DNA from: Burkholderiales bacterium
GTDB taxonomy: Bacteria; Pseudomonadota; Gammaproteobacteria; Burkholderiales; Burkholderiaceae_C
Reading direction: 5' to 3'
NCBI GenBank assembly: GCA_026954015.1
Contig: JAIXLP010000044.1
Span: 75,693-112,522 of the forward strand
Length of the DNA: 36,830 bases
Of the stretch, positions 7,562-15,304 are shown one piece after another (position 1 is the first letter of the stretch; each line of letters opens with the position of its first letter). The position numbers and the translations under genes are program-made. The notes under the pieces are model-generated. The model ran no database searches, was not told the origin of the DNA, and saw only the letters and a program-made list of their open reading frames with translations.

Positions 7562-7816
7562 TCAGAGCGGTGAATACGGGTCGGCAAACGAGCCGCCTTG
7601 TGCGTCAAGCACAGCGTTCCACTGGCGGCACACGGCCGTCGCATCGCGCCGCTTCTGCTCGCGCGCACCGCGCTCGCGCGTCACATACTCGGTCAGCATG
7701 GTCTCCACGGTGGCCGACAGGTTGCCGCTGAGCGCACGCACCTCGTCGATCAGCTCGGGACTGAGGGACAGATTCACCGCACGTTTGCGGCTCGGATGAT
7801 CAACAGCGGTTTGCAT
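7562..7816 (-). CDS. ccdA: CcdA-family antitoxin
   Basis: An 84-residue antitoxin. The N-terminal part (KRAVNLSLSPELIDEVRALS) is a ribbon-helix-helix DNA-binding segment, and the C-terminal part ends QGGSFADPYSPL, matching the GSFAD motif by which CcdA winds around CcdB. It is directly followed by ccdB. No clear Shine-Dalgarno precedes the ATG; instead the start codon lies inside a 10-bp inverted repeat (7815-7837). This suggests autoregulation at the start site and possibly a leaderless or very short-leader mRNA. The 59-bp gap back to yejB carries the operator. Confidence 0.87.
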   Translation of the reverse strand: MQTAVDHPSRKRAVNLSLSPELIDEVRALSGNLSATVETMLTEYVTRERGAREQKRRDATAVCRQWNAVLDAQGGSFADPYSPL

Positions 7817-7837
7817 ATGCGCATGTTATGCGCATAT
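7815..7837. promoter_or_regulatory. ccdAB operator: 10-bp inverted repeat over the ccdA start codon
   Basis: ATATGCGCAT (7815-7824) and ATGCGCATAT (7828-7837) are perfect inverted arms with a 3-bp spacer. The ccdA ATG complement occupies 7814-7816, so the site overlaps the start. A CcdA-CcdB complex bound here would shut off transcription of its own genes. Confidence 0.6.
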
Positions 7838-7875
7838 CACCGCATGACGCAACAGCCATCGCCTCAGAGAATGCG

Positions 7876-8910
7876 TCAATCGAACTTCACCCGCGGGTCC
7901 ACCCACACGTAGCACAGGTCGGAGATCAGCTTGGTCACGAGGCCGATCAGCGTGAACAGGTAGAGCGTGCCCAGCACCACCGGGTAGTCGCGCCGGATCA
8001 CGCTCTCGTAGCTCAGCAGCCCCAGGCCGTCGAGCGAGAACAGCGTCTCGATCAGCAGCGAGCCGGTGAAGAACGCGCCGATGAAGGCCGACGGGAAACC
8101 GGTGACGATGGGAATGAGCGCGTTGCGAAACACGTGGCCGTAGAGCACCTGCCGCTCGGAAAGCCCCTTGGCGCGCGCGGTGAGCACGTATTGCTTGCGG
8201 ATTTCCTCCAGGAAGGCGTTCTTGGTGAGCATGGCCGTCACCGCGAAGCTGCCCGCCACCATGGCGATCACCGGCAGCGTGATGTGCCAGAGGTAGTCCA
8301 CGATGCGCGCGCCCCAGCCGAGTTCTTCCCAGTTGCTCGACGTGAGCCCACGCAGCGGAAACCACTGCAGCTGCCCGCCGAACACCACCAGCAGCGCCAG
8401 GCCCAGCACGAAGCCCGGAATCGCGTAGCCGACCAGGATGAGCAGCGTGGTGACAAGGTCAAAACGCGAGCCTGCGCGCACCGCCTTGGCCACGCCCAGC
8501 GGCACGGCCACCAGATAGCTGATGAAAAACGTCCACAGCCCCAGGCTGATGGAGACCGGCATCTTCTCCTTGATGAGCTGCCATACGTCCTTGTTCTGGA
8601 AGAAGCTGCGCCCCAGGTCGAAGCGCGCGAACTTGCCAAGCATCTCGACAAACCGCTCGTGCGCCGGTTTGTCGAAACCATAGAGCTGCTTGATCTGCTG
8701 CAGCCGCCGCGCATCCACCCCTTGCGCGCCACGGTACGCCATGCCCGCGCCCTCGGCGCCGCCGTGCCCCGCCATGCCGGCCTTGGCCTCGGCCAGATAC
8801 TGCTCCACCGGTCCGCCAGGCACGAACTGGATCACCACGAAGGTGAGCAACAGCACCCCGAAGAGCGTCGGCAGCATGAGCAGAATGCGCTTGAGGATGT
8901 AGGCGGTCAT
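7876..8910 (-). CDS. yejB: Peptide ABC transporter permease YejB
   Basis: A 344-residue inner-membrane permease of the DppB/OppB class. It opens MTAYILKRILLMLPTLFGV, with one helix followed by a periplasmic segment containing QLYGFDKPAHERFVEMLGKFARFDLGRSF. The core helices follow, with the coupling motif near TARAKGLSERQVLYGHVFRNALIPIVTG. The YejB-like insert with repeated Gly-Ala (GMAGHGGAEGAG) is present. With YejE it forms the membrane channel for peptides delivered by YejA. It is now separated from yejA by 6.4 kb and from yejE by two toxin-antitoxin modules. A CATAAT hexamer just upstream could give it its own promoter. Confidence 0.92.
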   Translation of the reverse strand: MTAYILKRILLMLPTLFGVLLLTFVVIQFVPGGPVEQYLAEAKAGMAGHGGAEGAGMAYRGAQGVDARRLQQIKQLYGFDKPAHERFVEMLGKFARFDLGRSFFQNKDVWQLIKEKMPVSISLGLWTFFISYLVAVPLGVAKAVRAGSRFDLVTTLLILVGYAIPGFVLGLALLVVFGGQLQWFPLRGLTSSNWEELGWGARIVDYLWHITLPVIAMVAGSFAVTAMLTKNAFLEEIRKQYVLTARAKGLSERQVLYGHVFRNALIPIVTGFPSAFIGAFFTGSLLIETLFSLDGLGLLSYESVIRRDYPVVLGTLYLFTLIGLVTKLISDLCYVWVDPRVKFD

Positions 8911-8918
8911 CGGGCCCG

Positions 8919-8924
8919 ATTATG
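8919..8924 (-). promoter_or_regulatory. Candidate -10 of yejB (CATAAT)
   Basis: On the minus strand CATAAT lies 8 bp before the yejB ATG, in DNA that is otherwise nearly all G and C. The expected transcription start would fall within a few bases of the ATG, giving an almost leaderless transcript. I see no convincing -35. Confidence 0.35.
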
Positions 8925-8927
8925 TAA

Positions 8928-8974
8928 GCCCGCGGCGCCACGCGGGCGCGGCAGGCACGCGCCGGTTCCGGCGC
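8928..8974 (-). terminator. Two hairpins after the lysR gene
   Basis: GCGCCGG/CCGGCGC (8959-8965 with 8968-8974, 2-nt loop) and GCCCGCG/CGCGGGC (8928-8934 with 8941-8947, 6-nt loop) are perfect 7-bp inverted repeats, just downstream of the lysR stop on the minus strand and before yejB. There is no U-tract. They may end the lysR transcript or simply reflect GC-rich DNA. Confidence 0.35.
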
Positions 8975-8977
8975 AGC

Positions 8978-9919
8978 TCAAGGCAGGCCCAGCGCCAGCC
9001 GCGTGGCCTGCTCCACGCCCGCGGCCAGCGACAGCGCAGGGGCCAGCCGCAGCAGGGCTTCCAGCCGCTCGATGTGGTGGCGGTGCGAGGTGGTGATGGC
9101 ATAAAAGCGCTCGTGCAGCTGCGGGCATTGTCCGACGGTGCAGAGCAGGCCGTTGCGCAGCTCGTCCTGCACCACCACCTCGGGCATCATCGCGAGCCAC
9201 CCGCTGTCGCGCGCCACGAGCCGCAGCATGGCCATGTCGTCGACCTCGGCGCGCACCTTGGGCCGCACGTCCTCGCTCATGCACAGCGCATCAAACTGTG
9301 CGCGCACGGCGTGCCTGGGGCCCGGCAGCGCGATTTCCAGGCCGTCCAGATCCTGCGGAACGCGCAGCTGCCGCCCGCGCCAGCGCTGCGCCGGACCGAT
9401 GAGCGAAATCGGCTGGCTGCCCAGAAACCGGCAGTGCAGGGGCCGGTGCGCGTCCGCCGCCACGGGCTCGTTGGCCAGCACCAGATCGAGCTGATGCTCG
9501 GTCAGGCGCTCGAGCAGGTTTTCCAGCAGACCCGACTCGAGCGTGAGCAGCACCGTGGGGTCGGCAAGCAGCGGCCGGTACAGGTTTTCCTGGTAGTTGC
9601 GCGACATGGTGGCCACGCTGCCGATGCGCAGGTGGCTGAGCCCTTCGTTGTGCCCCAGCACCCGCCCGAGCATCTCCTGACCGAGGCCGAAGATGTTCTC
9701 CGCGTAGGCCAGCGCCAGATGACCGGTCTCGGTGAGCACCATGCGCCGCCCCTCGCGCGTGAACAGCGGACTGCCCAGGCGGTCTTCGAGCTGGCGGATC
9801 TGCGCGGACAGCGAGGACTGCGAGGTGTGCAGCTCCTGCGCGGCGCGCGTCAGATGCCCCAGGCGAGCCACGCGCCAGAAGTAGAAGAGGTGGCGGAAGT
9901 TGAGCTGCTCCAGACGCAT
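8978..9919 (-). CDS. LysR-family regulator of the dab genes
   Basis: A 313-residue LysR-type regulator. The winged helix-turn-helix fills residues 1-65 (RHLFYFWRVARLGHLTRAA then QELHTSQSSLSAQIRQLEDR), and the effector domain runs from about 90 with LRIGSVATMSRNYQENLYRPLL. It is transcribed away from dabB over a 99-bp AT-rich gap that contains a TNA-N7-TNA site. lysR next to dabB-dabA is a known arrangement in autotrophs such as Halothiobacillus. It probably senses a carbon-status metabolite and activates dabBA while limiting itself. The ligand cannot be read from sequence. The effector domain resembles the NhaR branch more than classical CbbR, which is my impression and not a measured result. 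Confidence 0.85.
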   Translation of the reverse strand: MRLEQLNFRHLFYFWRVARLGHLTRAAQELHTSQSSLSAQIRQLEDRLGSPLFTREGRRMVLTETGHLALAYAENIFGLGQEMLGRVLGHNEGLSHLRIGSVATMSRNYQENLYRPLLADPTVLLTLESGLLENLLERLTEHQLDLVLANEPVAADAHRPLHCRFLGSQPISLIGPAQRWRGRQLRVPQDLDGLEIALPGPRHAVRAQFDALCMSEDVRPKVRAEVDDMAMLRLVARDSGWLAMMPEVVVQDELRNGLLCTVGQCPQLHERFYAITTSHRHHIERLEALLRLAPALSLAAGVEQATRLALGLP

Positions 9920-9936
9920 CGTTCTTTTTAATAGAT

Positions 9937-9949
9937 TAATTTGTTCTTA
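9937..9949. promoter_or_regulatory. LysR-type operator between lysR and dabB
   Basis: TAATTTGTTCTTA matches the LysR box T-N11-A and also the CbbR-type half-site pair TNA-N7-TNA (TAA, seven bases, TTA). It sits 18 bp from the lysR start and 70 bp from the chosen dabB start, in the most AT-rich spot of the region. A TATTTT at 9956-9961 could be a -10 for the dab transcript. Confidence 0.5.
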
Positions 9950-10018
9950 TCAATGTATTTTACAGAACGCATGCTGCGACGCACCATTGCGATCGTTTTC
10001 ACACTTCGCAATGAATTC

Positions 10019-11575
10019 ATGACCGCCCTCCCTGCCTTCCTGCCCGTCGTTGCAGTCATGTTGCTCGCCGCCTCGGCGCTGATCCTGGCGACCCACAAGG
10101 CCCTTCACCGACCCTGGCGCGTGTTCATGCCACTGAGCGTGCTGGCGCTGCTGGCCACTCTGCCGGGGCTGTGGCCCGATCCCGCGACCCAGGCCACGCC
10201 GGTCTGGCCCGGATGGCTGGTGCTCACGCCGCTGGCGGGCGCCGTTGCCGTCCTGGTGCAGTTTCTCGGCACGGTGATCGGCAGCTTCTCCTCCCGCTAC
10301 CTGGAAGGCGAAGCCCGGCAGCGGACCTACGCGGCGGCACTGGCGGGCGTGCTGGCGGCCGTGCAGCTGTTGCTGCTGGCCGACCACTGGCTGGTGCTGA
10401 TCGCGGCCTGGGCGCTGATCGGCGTGGCGCTGCAGCACCTGCTGTGCTTTTATGCCGAGCGCCCGTTTGCGCGCCTGGCCGTGCACAAGAAGCGCCTGGC
10501 CGATCGGGCGGCCGACGTGCTGCTGCTGGCGGCCGCCCTGCTCGCCTGGAGCTCCGTGGGCAGCGGCTCGCTCACCGACCTGATCGACACCGTGAACCAG
10601 CACGGCGCGGACACCGCGCTGCAGCTGTGCGCGCTGTGCCTGGCGCTGGCGGTCATCCTGCGCACCGCGCTGCTGCCGGTGCACGGCTGGCTGATCCAGG
10701 TGATGGAAGCGCCCACGCCCGTCTCCGCGCTGCTGCACGCCGGGGTGGTCAATCTCGGCGGCTTCATCCTGATCCGCTTCGCCCCGCTGCTCGACCACGC
10801 GGCCGCTGCCCGCTGGCTGCTCGTGGCCCTGGGCCTGGCGTCGGCCGTGCTCGCGGGCATGGTGATGCTCACGCGCATCACCATCAAGGTGCGGCTCGCC
10901 TGGTCCACCGCCGCGCAGATGGGCTTCATGGTGCTGGAATGCGGCCTGGGCATGTACACGCTGGCGGCCCTGCACCTGATCGGCCACTCGCTGTACAAGG
11001 CGCACCATTTTCTTTCGGCCTCGAGCGCCGTGCGCGAGACGCGGCTGCGGATGCTGCACGGCGCGCACGGCATGCACGCGGCGCCGCTGCTGGCCGCGCC
11101 CGTGCTGGCGGCCGCCATCCTGATGGCGCTGCAGCTGGCGCACGGCGCCATCGCCTGGCCGTGGTGGTGGACGCTGCTGCTGGCCCTGGCCTGGGCGCCG
11201 CTGCTGTGGCTGGCGCGCGGCGTGAGCGCGCGCACCAGCGTCACGCAGATCGCTGCGGGCATGCTGATGGTGGCCGCGCTGGGCCTGGCCGCTCTGCTCG
11301 CGCACGCCCTGCCCCTGGGCCTGCACGACGCGCCAAACACCGCCCAGGGCGTGGTGGCGCTGATCGGCATGGCGGCGCTGTACGCCTGCCTGGCGGTGCT
11401 GCAATGGCGCCCGCACGCGCTGGGCATCTGGCAGCGCTGGAGCTACGCCGGCTTTTACGTGGACGAGCACTACACCCGGCTTGCACTGCGCCTGTGGCCC
11501 GCGCAGTGGACGGTGGCCCCCACCACGGCGGCCCCGAGCCCGGCCGCCATCTGGGCCGTGATGAGCCCGCGGTAA
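10019..11575 (+). CDS. dabB: DabB: proton-channel-like subunit of the DAB inorganic carbon transporter
   Basis: A 518-residue polytopic membrane protein of the NuoL/MrpA antiporter-like family (proton-conducting transporter). Typical signs are LGTVIGSFSSRYLEGEARQR, the helix pair with LPVHGWLIQVMEAPTPVSALLHAG, and LAWSTAAQMGFMVLECGLGMY, including a buried HxLYKAHHF. In DAB complexes DabB is thought to pass cations inward and energise DabA, which hydrates CO2 to bicarbonate in one direction. I chose the ATG before TALPAFLPV because it directly precedes the first helix; ATG 9971 or TTG 9941 would extend the protein. No strong ribosome site is visible at any of the three. It stops 16 bp before dabA. 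Confidence 0.88.
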   Translation: MTALPAFLPVVAVMLLAASALILATHKALHRPWRVFMPLSVLALLATLPGLWPDPATQATPVWPGWLVLTPLAGAVAVLVQFLGTVIGSFSSRYLEGEARQRTYAAALAGVLAAVQLLLLADHWLVLIAAWALIGVALQHLLCFYAERPFARLAVHKKRLADRAADVLLLAAALLAWSSVGSGSLTDLIDTVNQHGADTALQLCALCLALAVILRTALLPVHGWLIQVMEAPTPVSALLHAGVVNLGGFILIRFAPLLDHAAAARWLLVALGLASAVLAGMVMLTRITIKVRLAWSTAAQMGFMVLECGLGMYTLAALHLIGHSLYKAHHFLSASSAVRETRLRMLHGAHGMHAAPLLAAPVLAAAILMALQLAHGAIAWPWWWTLLLALAWAPLLWLARGVSARTSVTQIAAGMLMVAALGLAALLAHALPLGLHDAPNTAQGVVALIGMAALYACLAVLQWRPHALGIWQRWSYAGFYVDEHYTRLALRLWPAQWTVAPTTAAPSPAAIWAVMSPR

Positions 11576-11579
11576 AGAC

Positions 11580-11584
11580 GGAGG
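11580..11584 (+). promoter_or_regulatory. Strong ribosome binding site of dabA (GGAGG)
   Basis: GGAGG lies 7 nt before the ATG at 11592 and fixes the dabA start. It contrasts with the poor site in front of dabB. Confidence 0.7.
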
Positions 11585-11591
11585 AACCACC

Positions 11592-14144
11592 ATGAATACC
11601 GACACCGACACCGAACTCGCGCCCACCCCCGTGGACACCGCCGCGGGCACCACGCCATCGCCCGCCACCGACTGGCATGCGGCCGTCGAAGCGGCCTGCG
11701 AGCAGGCCTGCCGGGCGATCGCGCCCAGCTGGCCGCTCGATCGCTCGGTGGCCGTCAACCCGCACTGGAAGCGCATCCACATGCCGGTGCGCCGTGTCGC
11801 CGCGCGCATGATGGTGCTCGGCCACATTCAGGTGCTCGCGCCCCGCGCGATGCTGCGCCAGGCCTGGCAGGAGGGGCGTATCCAAAGCCGCGATCTGGCG
11901 TGCGCGCTGGCGCAGCAGAGCGCCGAGGTCAGCGCCGGATGGACACCCGACACCCTGGTGGCCGCGCTCGACACCAATCTGCGCACGCCGCAGCTGCCCC
12001 TGCTGATCGACGTGCTGGACAACGACCCGCAGCGCGGCGCCCGTCTGTCGTGGCGTCAGGCCATCACCTACCAGGTGAGCCAGACCTGCGCTGCCTGGTT
12101 CGATACGCAGCAGGCCGAATGGCAGCCCCAGCGCCCGACCAGCCTCTACGCCTTCTGGCGCGAGACGCTGAGCCACGATTACGGCATCGGCACGCTGATG
12201 GGCCTGCCCGGCCTGGGCGATGCGCTCAAGGCCCTGCCGCGCACGCGGCAGGAGGCGGAACGCTGGGTGCTCGAACGCGTGCAGCTGCCCCCCGAGGTGT
12301 GGGCCGACTACCTCGAAGCGGTGCTGCTCACGGTCAACGGCTGGGCCTCGTGGTGCGCGTATCTGGGCTGGCAGGCCGAACTGCAGGGGCAGCGCGACGA
12401 GCACCTGCGCGATCTGCTCGCCATCCGGCTGGCCTGGGGGGCAATCCTGCTCGAAGGCAAGAACGACACGGCGGCGCGCCAGGCGTTCCACGCGCTGCAG
12501 CATGCGTGGCACGAAGCCCCCGCGCTGCTGGCGCAAAGCGAACGCGAACTGCTCGTGGATGAACTCTGGCAGTGGGCCTACGAAGCCGGCTACCAGCGCG
12601 AGCTCACGACACGCTTGGCCGCTGCCTGCCCGCCCGTGGCCGAACCGGACGTGCAAGTGCAGGCGGCCTTCTGCATCGACGTGCGCAGCGAGCCGCTGCG
12701 CCGCTCGATCGAAGCCGTCTGGCCCGCGGTGCAGACGCTGGGCTTTGCCGGCTTCTTCGGTGTGCCGCTGGCCTACACGCCGTTTGGCTCGCACGCGCGT
12801 CGTCCGCAGCTGCCGGGCCTGCTCGGACCCGCGCTCGAGGTAGGCGACGAGATCATCCCGGCGCAGGGCGACACGCCCGCTGCCGAACTGCGCGAGGCCG
12901 CGCTGCAGGCGCGCGAGCAGAGCCTGGGCGTGGGCGAGCAATGGCAATCGGCGGGCCGCTGGCCCGGCGCCGCCTTCTCCTACGTCGAGGCGGCCGGGGT
13001 CACCTACCTCAAGCCACTGTGGCGCTTCCTGAACCCGTCTAGTCGGGCGCGCGCCAACGAAGACCGCGCGGGCCTGCCCATGCGCCTGCGGCCACTGTGC
13101 CGCCCGGGCCTGCAACACCTGGCGCCGCAGGCCAAGGTCGAACTCGCCGCCAAGGTGCTGCGTGCCACGGGCCTGGCGCGCCAGCTCGCGCCGCTGGTGC
13201 TCTTCGTCGGCCACGGCAGCCAGACCGCGAACAACGCCACCGCCTCCGCGCTGGACTGCGGCGCCTGCAGCGGCCAGACCGGCGAGGCCAACGCGCGCAG
13301 TCTGGCCCGCTTGCTCAACGAGCCCGAAGTCCGCGCCGGCCTGGCCGAACAGGGCATCACCGTGCCCGAACAGACCTGGTTCATCGGCGCGCTGCACAAC
13401 ACCGCCACCGACGAAATCGACGCCTTCGATCTGGACCTGATGCCCGACCCGGCGCGCCCGCGCTGGGAGCAGCTGCAAGCCGTCCTGGGGCACGCCTGCG
13501 ACCAGGCGCGGCGCGAACGCGCGCCCATGCTGGGGCTTACGCCGCGCGGCACGCACACGCAGGTGCTGCGGCAATTCAGGCGCCGCGCCAACGACGGCGC
13601 GCAAAACCGCCCCGAATGGGGCCTGGCGGGCAACGCCTCGTTCATCATCGGCCCGCGCTGGCGCAGCCGCGGCATCGTGCTGGGCAGCCGCTGCTTTCTG
13701 CACGCCTACGACAGCGCGCAGGACCCGCAGGGTACGCTGCTCGAACAACTGATGACCGCGCCCATGCTGGTCACGCACTGGATCAACTGGCAATACAACG
13801 CCAGCACCTGCGACCCCGAACGGCTGGGCACCGGCAACAAGCTGCTGCTGAACGTGGTGGGCGGACACATCGGGGTGTTCGAGGGCAACGGGGGCGATCT
13901 GCGCATCGGCCTGCCGCTGCAGTCGCTGCACGACGGCACGCGCTGGGTGCATGAGCCGCTGCGGCTGACCACGGTGATCGACGCCCCCGCCACCGCCATC
14001 GAAGGCGTGCTGCAGCGTCAGGCCGTGGTGCGCCGGCTCGTGGACAACGGCTGGATGCACCTGTGGCGCTGGGCGCACGACGGGCGCCTGGTGCGCTACG
14101 CGCGCGGGCAGTGGCACGCGCTGCCGTGGAGCCAGGCGGTGTGA
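11592..14144 (+). CDS. dabA: DabA: carbonic-anhydrase-like subunit of the DAB inorganic carbon transporter (DUF2309/UPF0753)
   Basis: An 850-residue DUF2309/UPF0753 protein. The residues that form the beta-carbonic-anhydrase-like zinc site in characterised DabA (two Cys, one Asp, one His) are present: Cys361-Ile-Asp363 in AAFCIDVRSEPLRR, His541 in LFVGHGSQTANN and Cys556 in SALDCGACSG. The Cys-x-Asp pair and the 15-residue His-Cys spacing agree with the positions I remember for Halothiobacillus DabA (C351, D353, H524, C539). The N-terminal PSWPLDRSVAVNPHW is also diagnostic. DabA is peripheral on the inner membrane with DabB and hydrates CO2 to trap bicarbonate. It forms a two-gene operon with dabB. 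All four metal-site residues being intact suggests a working enzyme. Confidence 0.93.
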   Translation: MNTDTDTELAPTPVDTAAGTTPSPATDWHAAVEAACEQACRAIAPSWPLDRSVAVNPHWKRIHMPVRRVAARMMVLGHIQVLAPRAMLRQAWQEGRIQSRDLACALAQQSAEVSAGWTPDTLVAALDTNLRTPQLPLLIDVLDNDPQRGARLSWRQAITYQVSQTCAAWFDTQQAEWQPQRPTSLYAFWRETLSHDYGIGTLMGLPGLGDALKALPRTRQEAERWVLERVQLPPEVWADYLEAVLLTVNGWASWCAYLGWQAELQGQRDEHLRDLLAIRLAWGAILLEGKNDTAARQAFHALQHAWHEAPALLAQSERELLVDELWQWAYEAGYQRELTTRLAAACPPVAEPDVQVQAAFCIDVRSEPLRRSIEAVWPAVQTLGFAGFFGVPLAYTPFGSHARRPQLPGLLGPALEVGDEIIPAQGDTPAAELREAALQAREQSLGVGEQWQSAGRWPGAAFSYVEAAGVTYLKPLWRFLNPSSRARANEDRAGLPMRLRPLCRPGLQHLAPQAKVELAAKVLRATGLARQLAPLVLFVGHGSQTANNATASALDCGACSGQTGEANARSLARLLNEPEVRAGLAEQGITVPEQTWFIGALHNTATDEIDAFDLDLMPDPARPRWEQLQAVLGHACDQARRERAPMLGLTPRGTHTQVLRQFRRRANDGAQNRPEWGLAGNASFIIGPRWRSRGIVLGSRCFLHAYDSAQDPQGTLLEQLMTAPMLVTHWINWQYNASTCDPERLGTGNKLLLNVVGGHIGVFEGNGGDLRIGLPLQSLHDGTRWVHEPLRLTTVIDAPATAIEGVLQRQAVVRRLVDNGWMHLWRWAHDGRLVRYARGQWHALPWSQAV

Positions 14145-14221
14145 ATGGGCCTCGGGGGCGCCTCACGCACGGGCGCCAACCATTGCACGCAGCCGGCTCT
14201 GCCGCGGACATCGCCCTTGCC

Positions 14222-14240
14222 GGGACGGTTCGCCGTTCCC
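14222..14240. terminator. Candidate bidirectional terminator between dabA and DUF808 gene
   Basis: GGGACGG (14222-14228), loop TTCG, then CCGTTCCC (14233-14240) folds with a single bulged T. It lies in the 126-bp gap between the converging dabA and DUF808 genes. The TTGT that follows is a poor T-run. Confidence 0.4.
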
Positions 14241-14270
14241 TTGTCTGGCGGTCCCCCGCAACGGTGCCGT

Positions 14271-15272
14271 TCAGTGCCCCGGCTTCACCGGCGTGGAGGA
14301 CGCTGGCGCCCGTCCCCGGCGCAGCGCCATCACCGCCCCCAGCACCAACGCGCCCACAATCATGCCGACGAGCACGTTGAGCGCGTTGACGGCGAGCACC
14401 CGCCACAGGCCGCCCAGCGGGCCGTGCTGAACGGCCGCGCCGACGGCCTCGATGCCGTGGTGCAGGGGCGCGACGCCATGCGCCAGGATGCCGCCGCCGA
14501 CGAGGAACATGGCCGCCGTGCCCGCCACCGAGAGAAACCGCATCAGCCGGGGCGCGGTTGCCAGCAGCAGGGCGCCCAGGGCCCGCGCTGAGCGGCCCGC
14601 CCTGGCGCTGAGCCACAGGCCGAGGTCGTCGAGCTTGACGATGGCGCCCACCAGGCCGTAGACGCCCACCGTCATGATGATGGCGATGCCGACCAGCACG
14701 GCCACCTGCTGCGCCCACGGCGCACTGGCGACGGTGCCCAGCGCGATGACGATGATCTCGGCCGAAAGAATGAAGTCGGTGCGCACCGCGCCGCGTATCC
14801 GGCTCTTCTCCAGCGCCGCCAGATCCGCCGCCAGATCGACCACCGGCGGCGGCGCCGCGCCCGGGTCGGCCGGCGCGGGATCGTGCAGGAAGCGGTGCGT
14901 GAGTTTTTCCACGCCCTCGAAGCACAGAAACGCGCCGCCCAGCATCAGCAGCGGCGCGATGAGCCAGGGCACGAAGGCGCTGACCGCCAGCGCGGCCGGC
15001 ACGAGGATGGCCTTGTTCACGGACGAGCCTTTGGCCACCGCCCAGACCACGGGGATCTCGCGCTCGGCGCGCACGCCGCTGACCTGCTGGGCGTTGAGCG
15101 CCAGGTCGTCACCGAGCACGCCGGCGGTCTTCTGCGTCGCCACCTTGGTCATGGTGGTCACGTCATCGGCCACGACGGCGCCTTTCTTCGCCGCCACCTT
15201 GGTCATCAGGGCGATGTCGTCGAGCAGCGTGGCAATGTCGTCGAGCAGGGTCAGAAGGCTGGCACCGGCCAT
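14271..15272 (-). CDS. DUF808 (YedI-like) inner-membrane protein
   Basis: A 333-residue protein starting [20 protein letters not shown], the recognisable DUF808/YedI opening. [16 protein letters not shown] and [20 protein letters not shown] follow, then [20 protein letters not shown] and several membrane segments to the C-terminus (residues about 85-320). Function in the family is unknown. A GGAG sits about 9 nt before the start. It lies 32 bp downstream of yejA on the same strand and may share its transcript, occupying the place where yejB would normally follow. It converges with dabA. Confidence 0.88.
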   Translation of the reverse strand: MAGASLLTLLDDIATLLDDIALMTKVAAKKGAVVADDVTTMTKVATQKTAGVLGDDLALNAQQVSGVRAEREIPVVWAVAKGSSVNKAILVPAALAVSAFVPWLIAPLLMLGGAFLCFEGVEKLTHRFLHDPAPADPGAAPPPVVDLAADLAALEKSRIRGAVRTDFILSAEIIVIALGTVASAPWAQQVAVLVGIAIIMTVGVYGLVGAIVKLDDLGLWLSARAGRSARALGALLLATAPRLMRFLSVAGTAAMFLVGGGILAHGVAPLHHGIEAVGAAVQHGPLGGLWRVLAVNALNVLVGMIVGALVLGAVMALRRGRAPASSTPVKPGH

Positions 15273-15304
15273 GGAAACATCTCCGAAAAACGGGTTGAAG
15301 GGCC

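Noticed and set aside
11241-14117. A 958-codon open frame antisense to dabA and dabB
   Set aside because: It lies opposite genes with clear family motifs, and its translation is low in complexity (rich in Arg, Ala, Gln, His). Such frames are expected in high-GC DNA.
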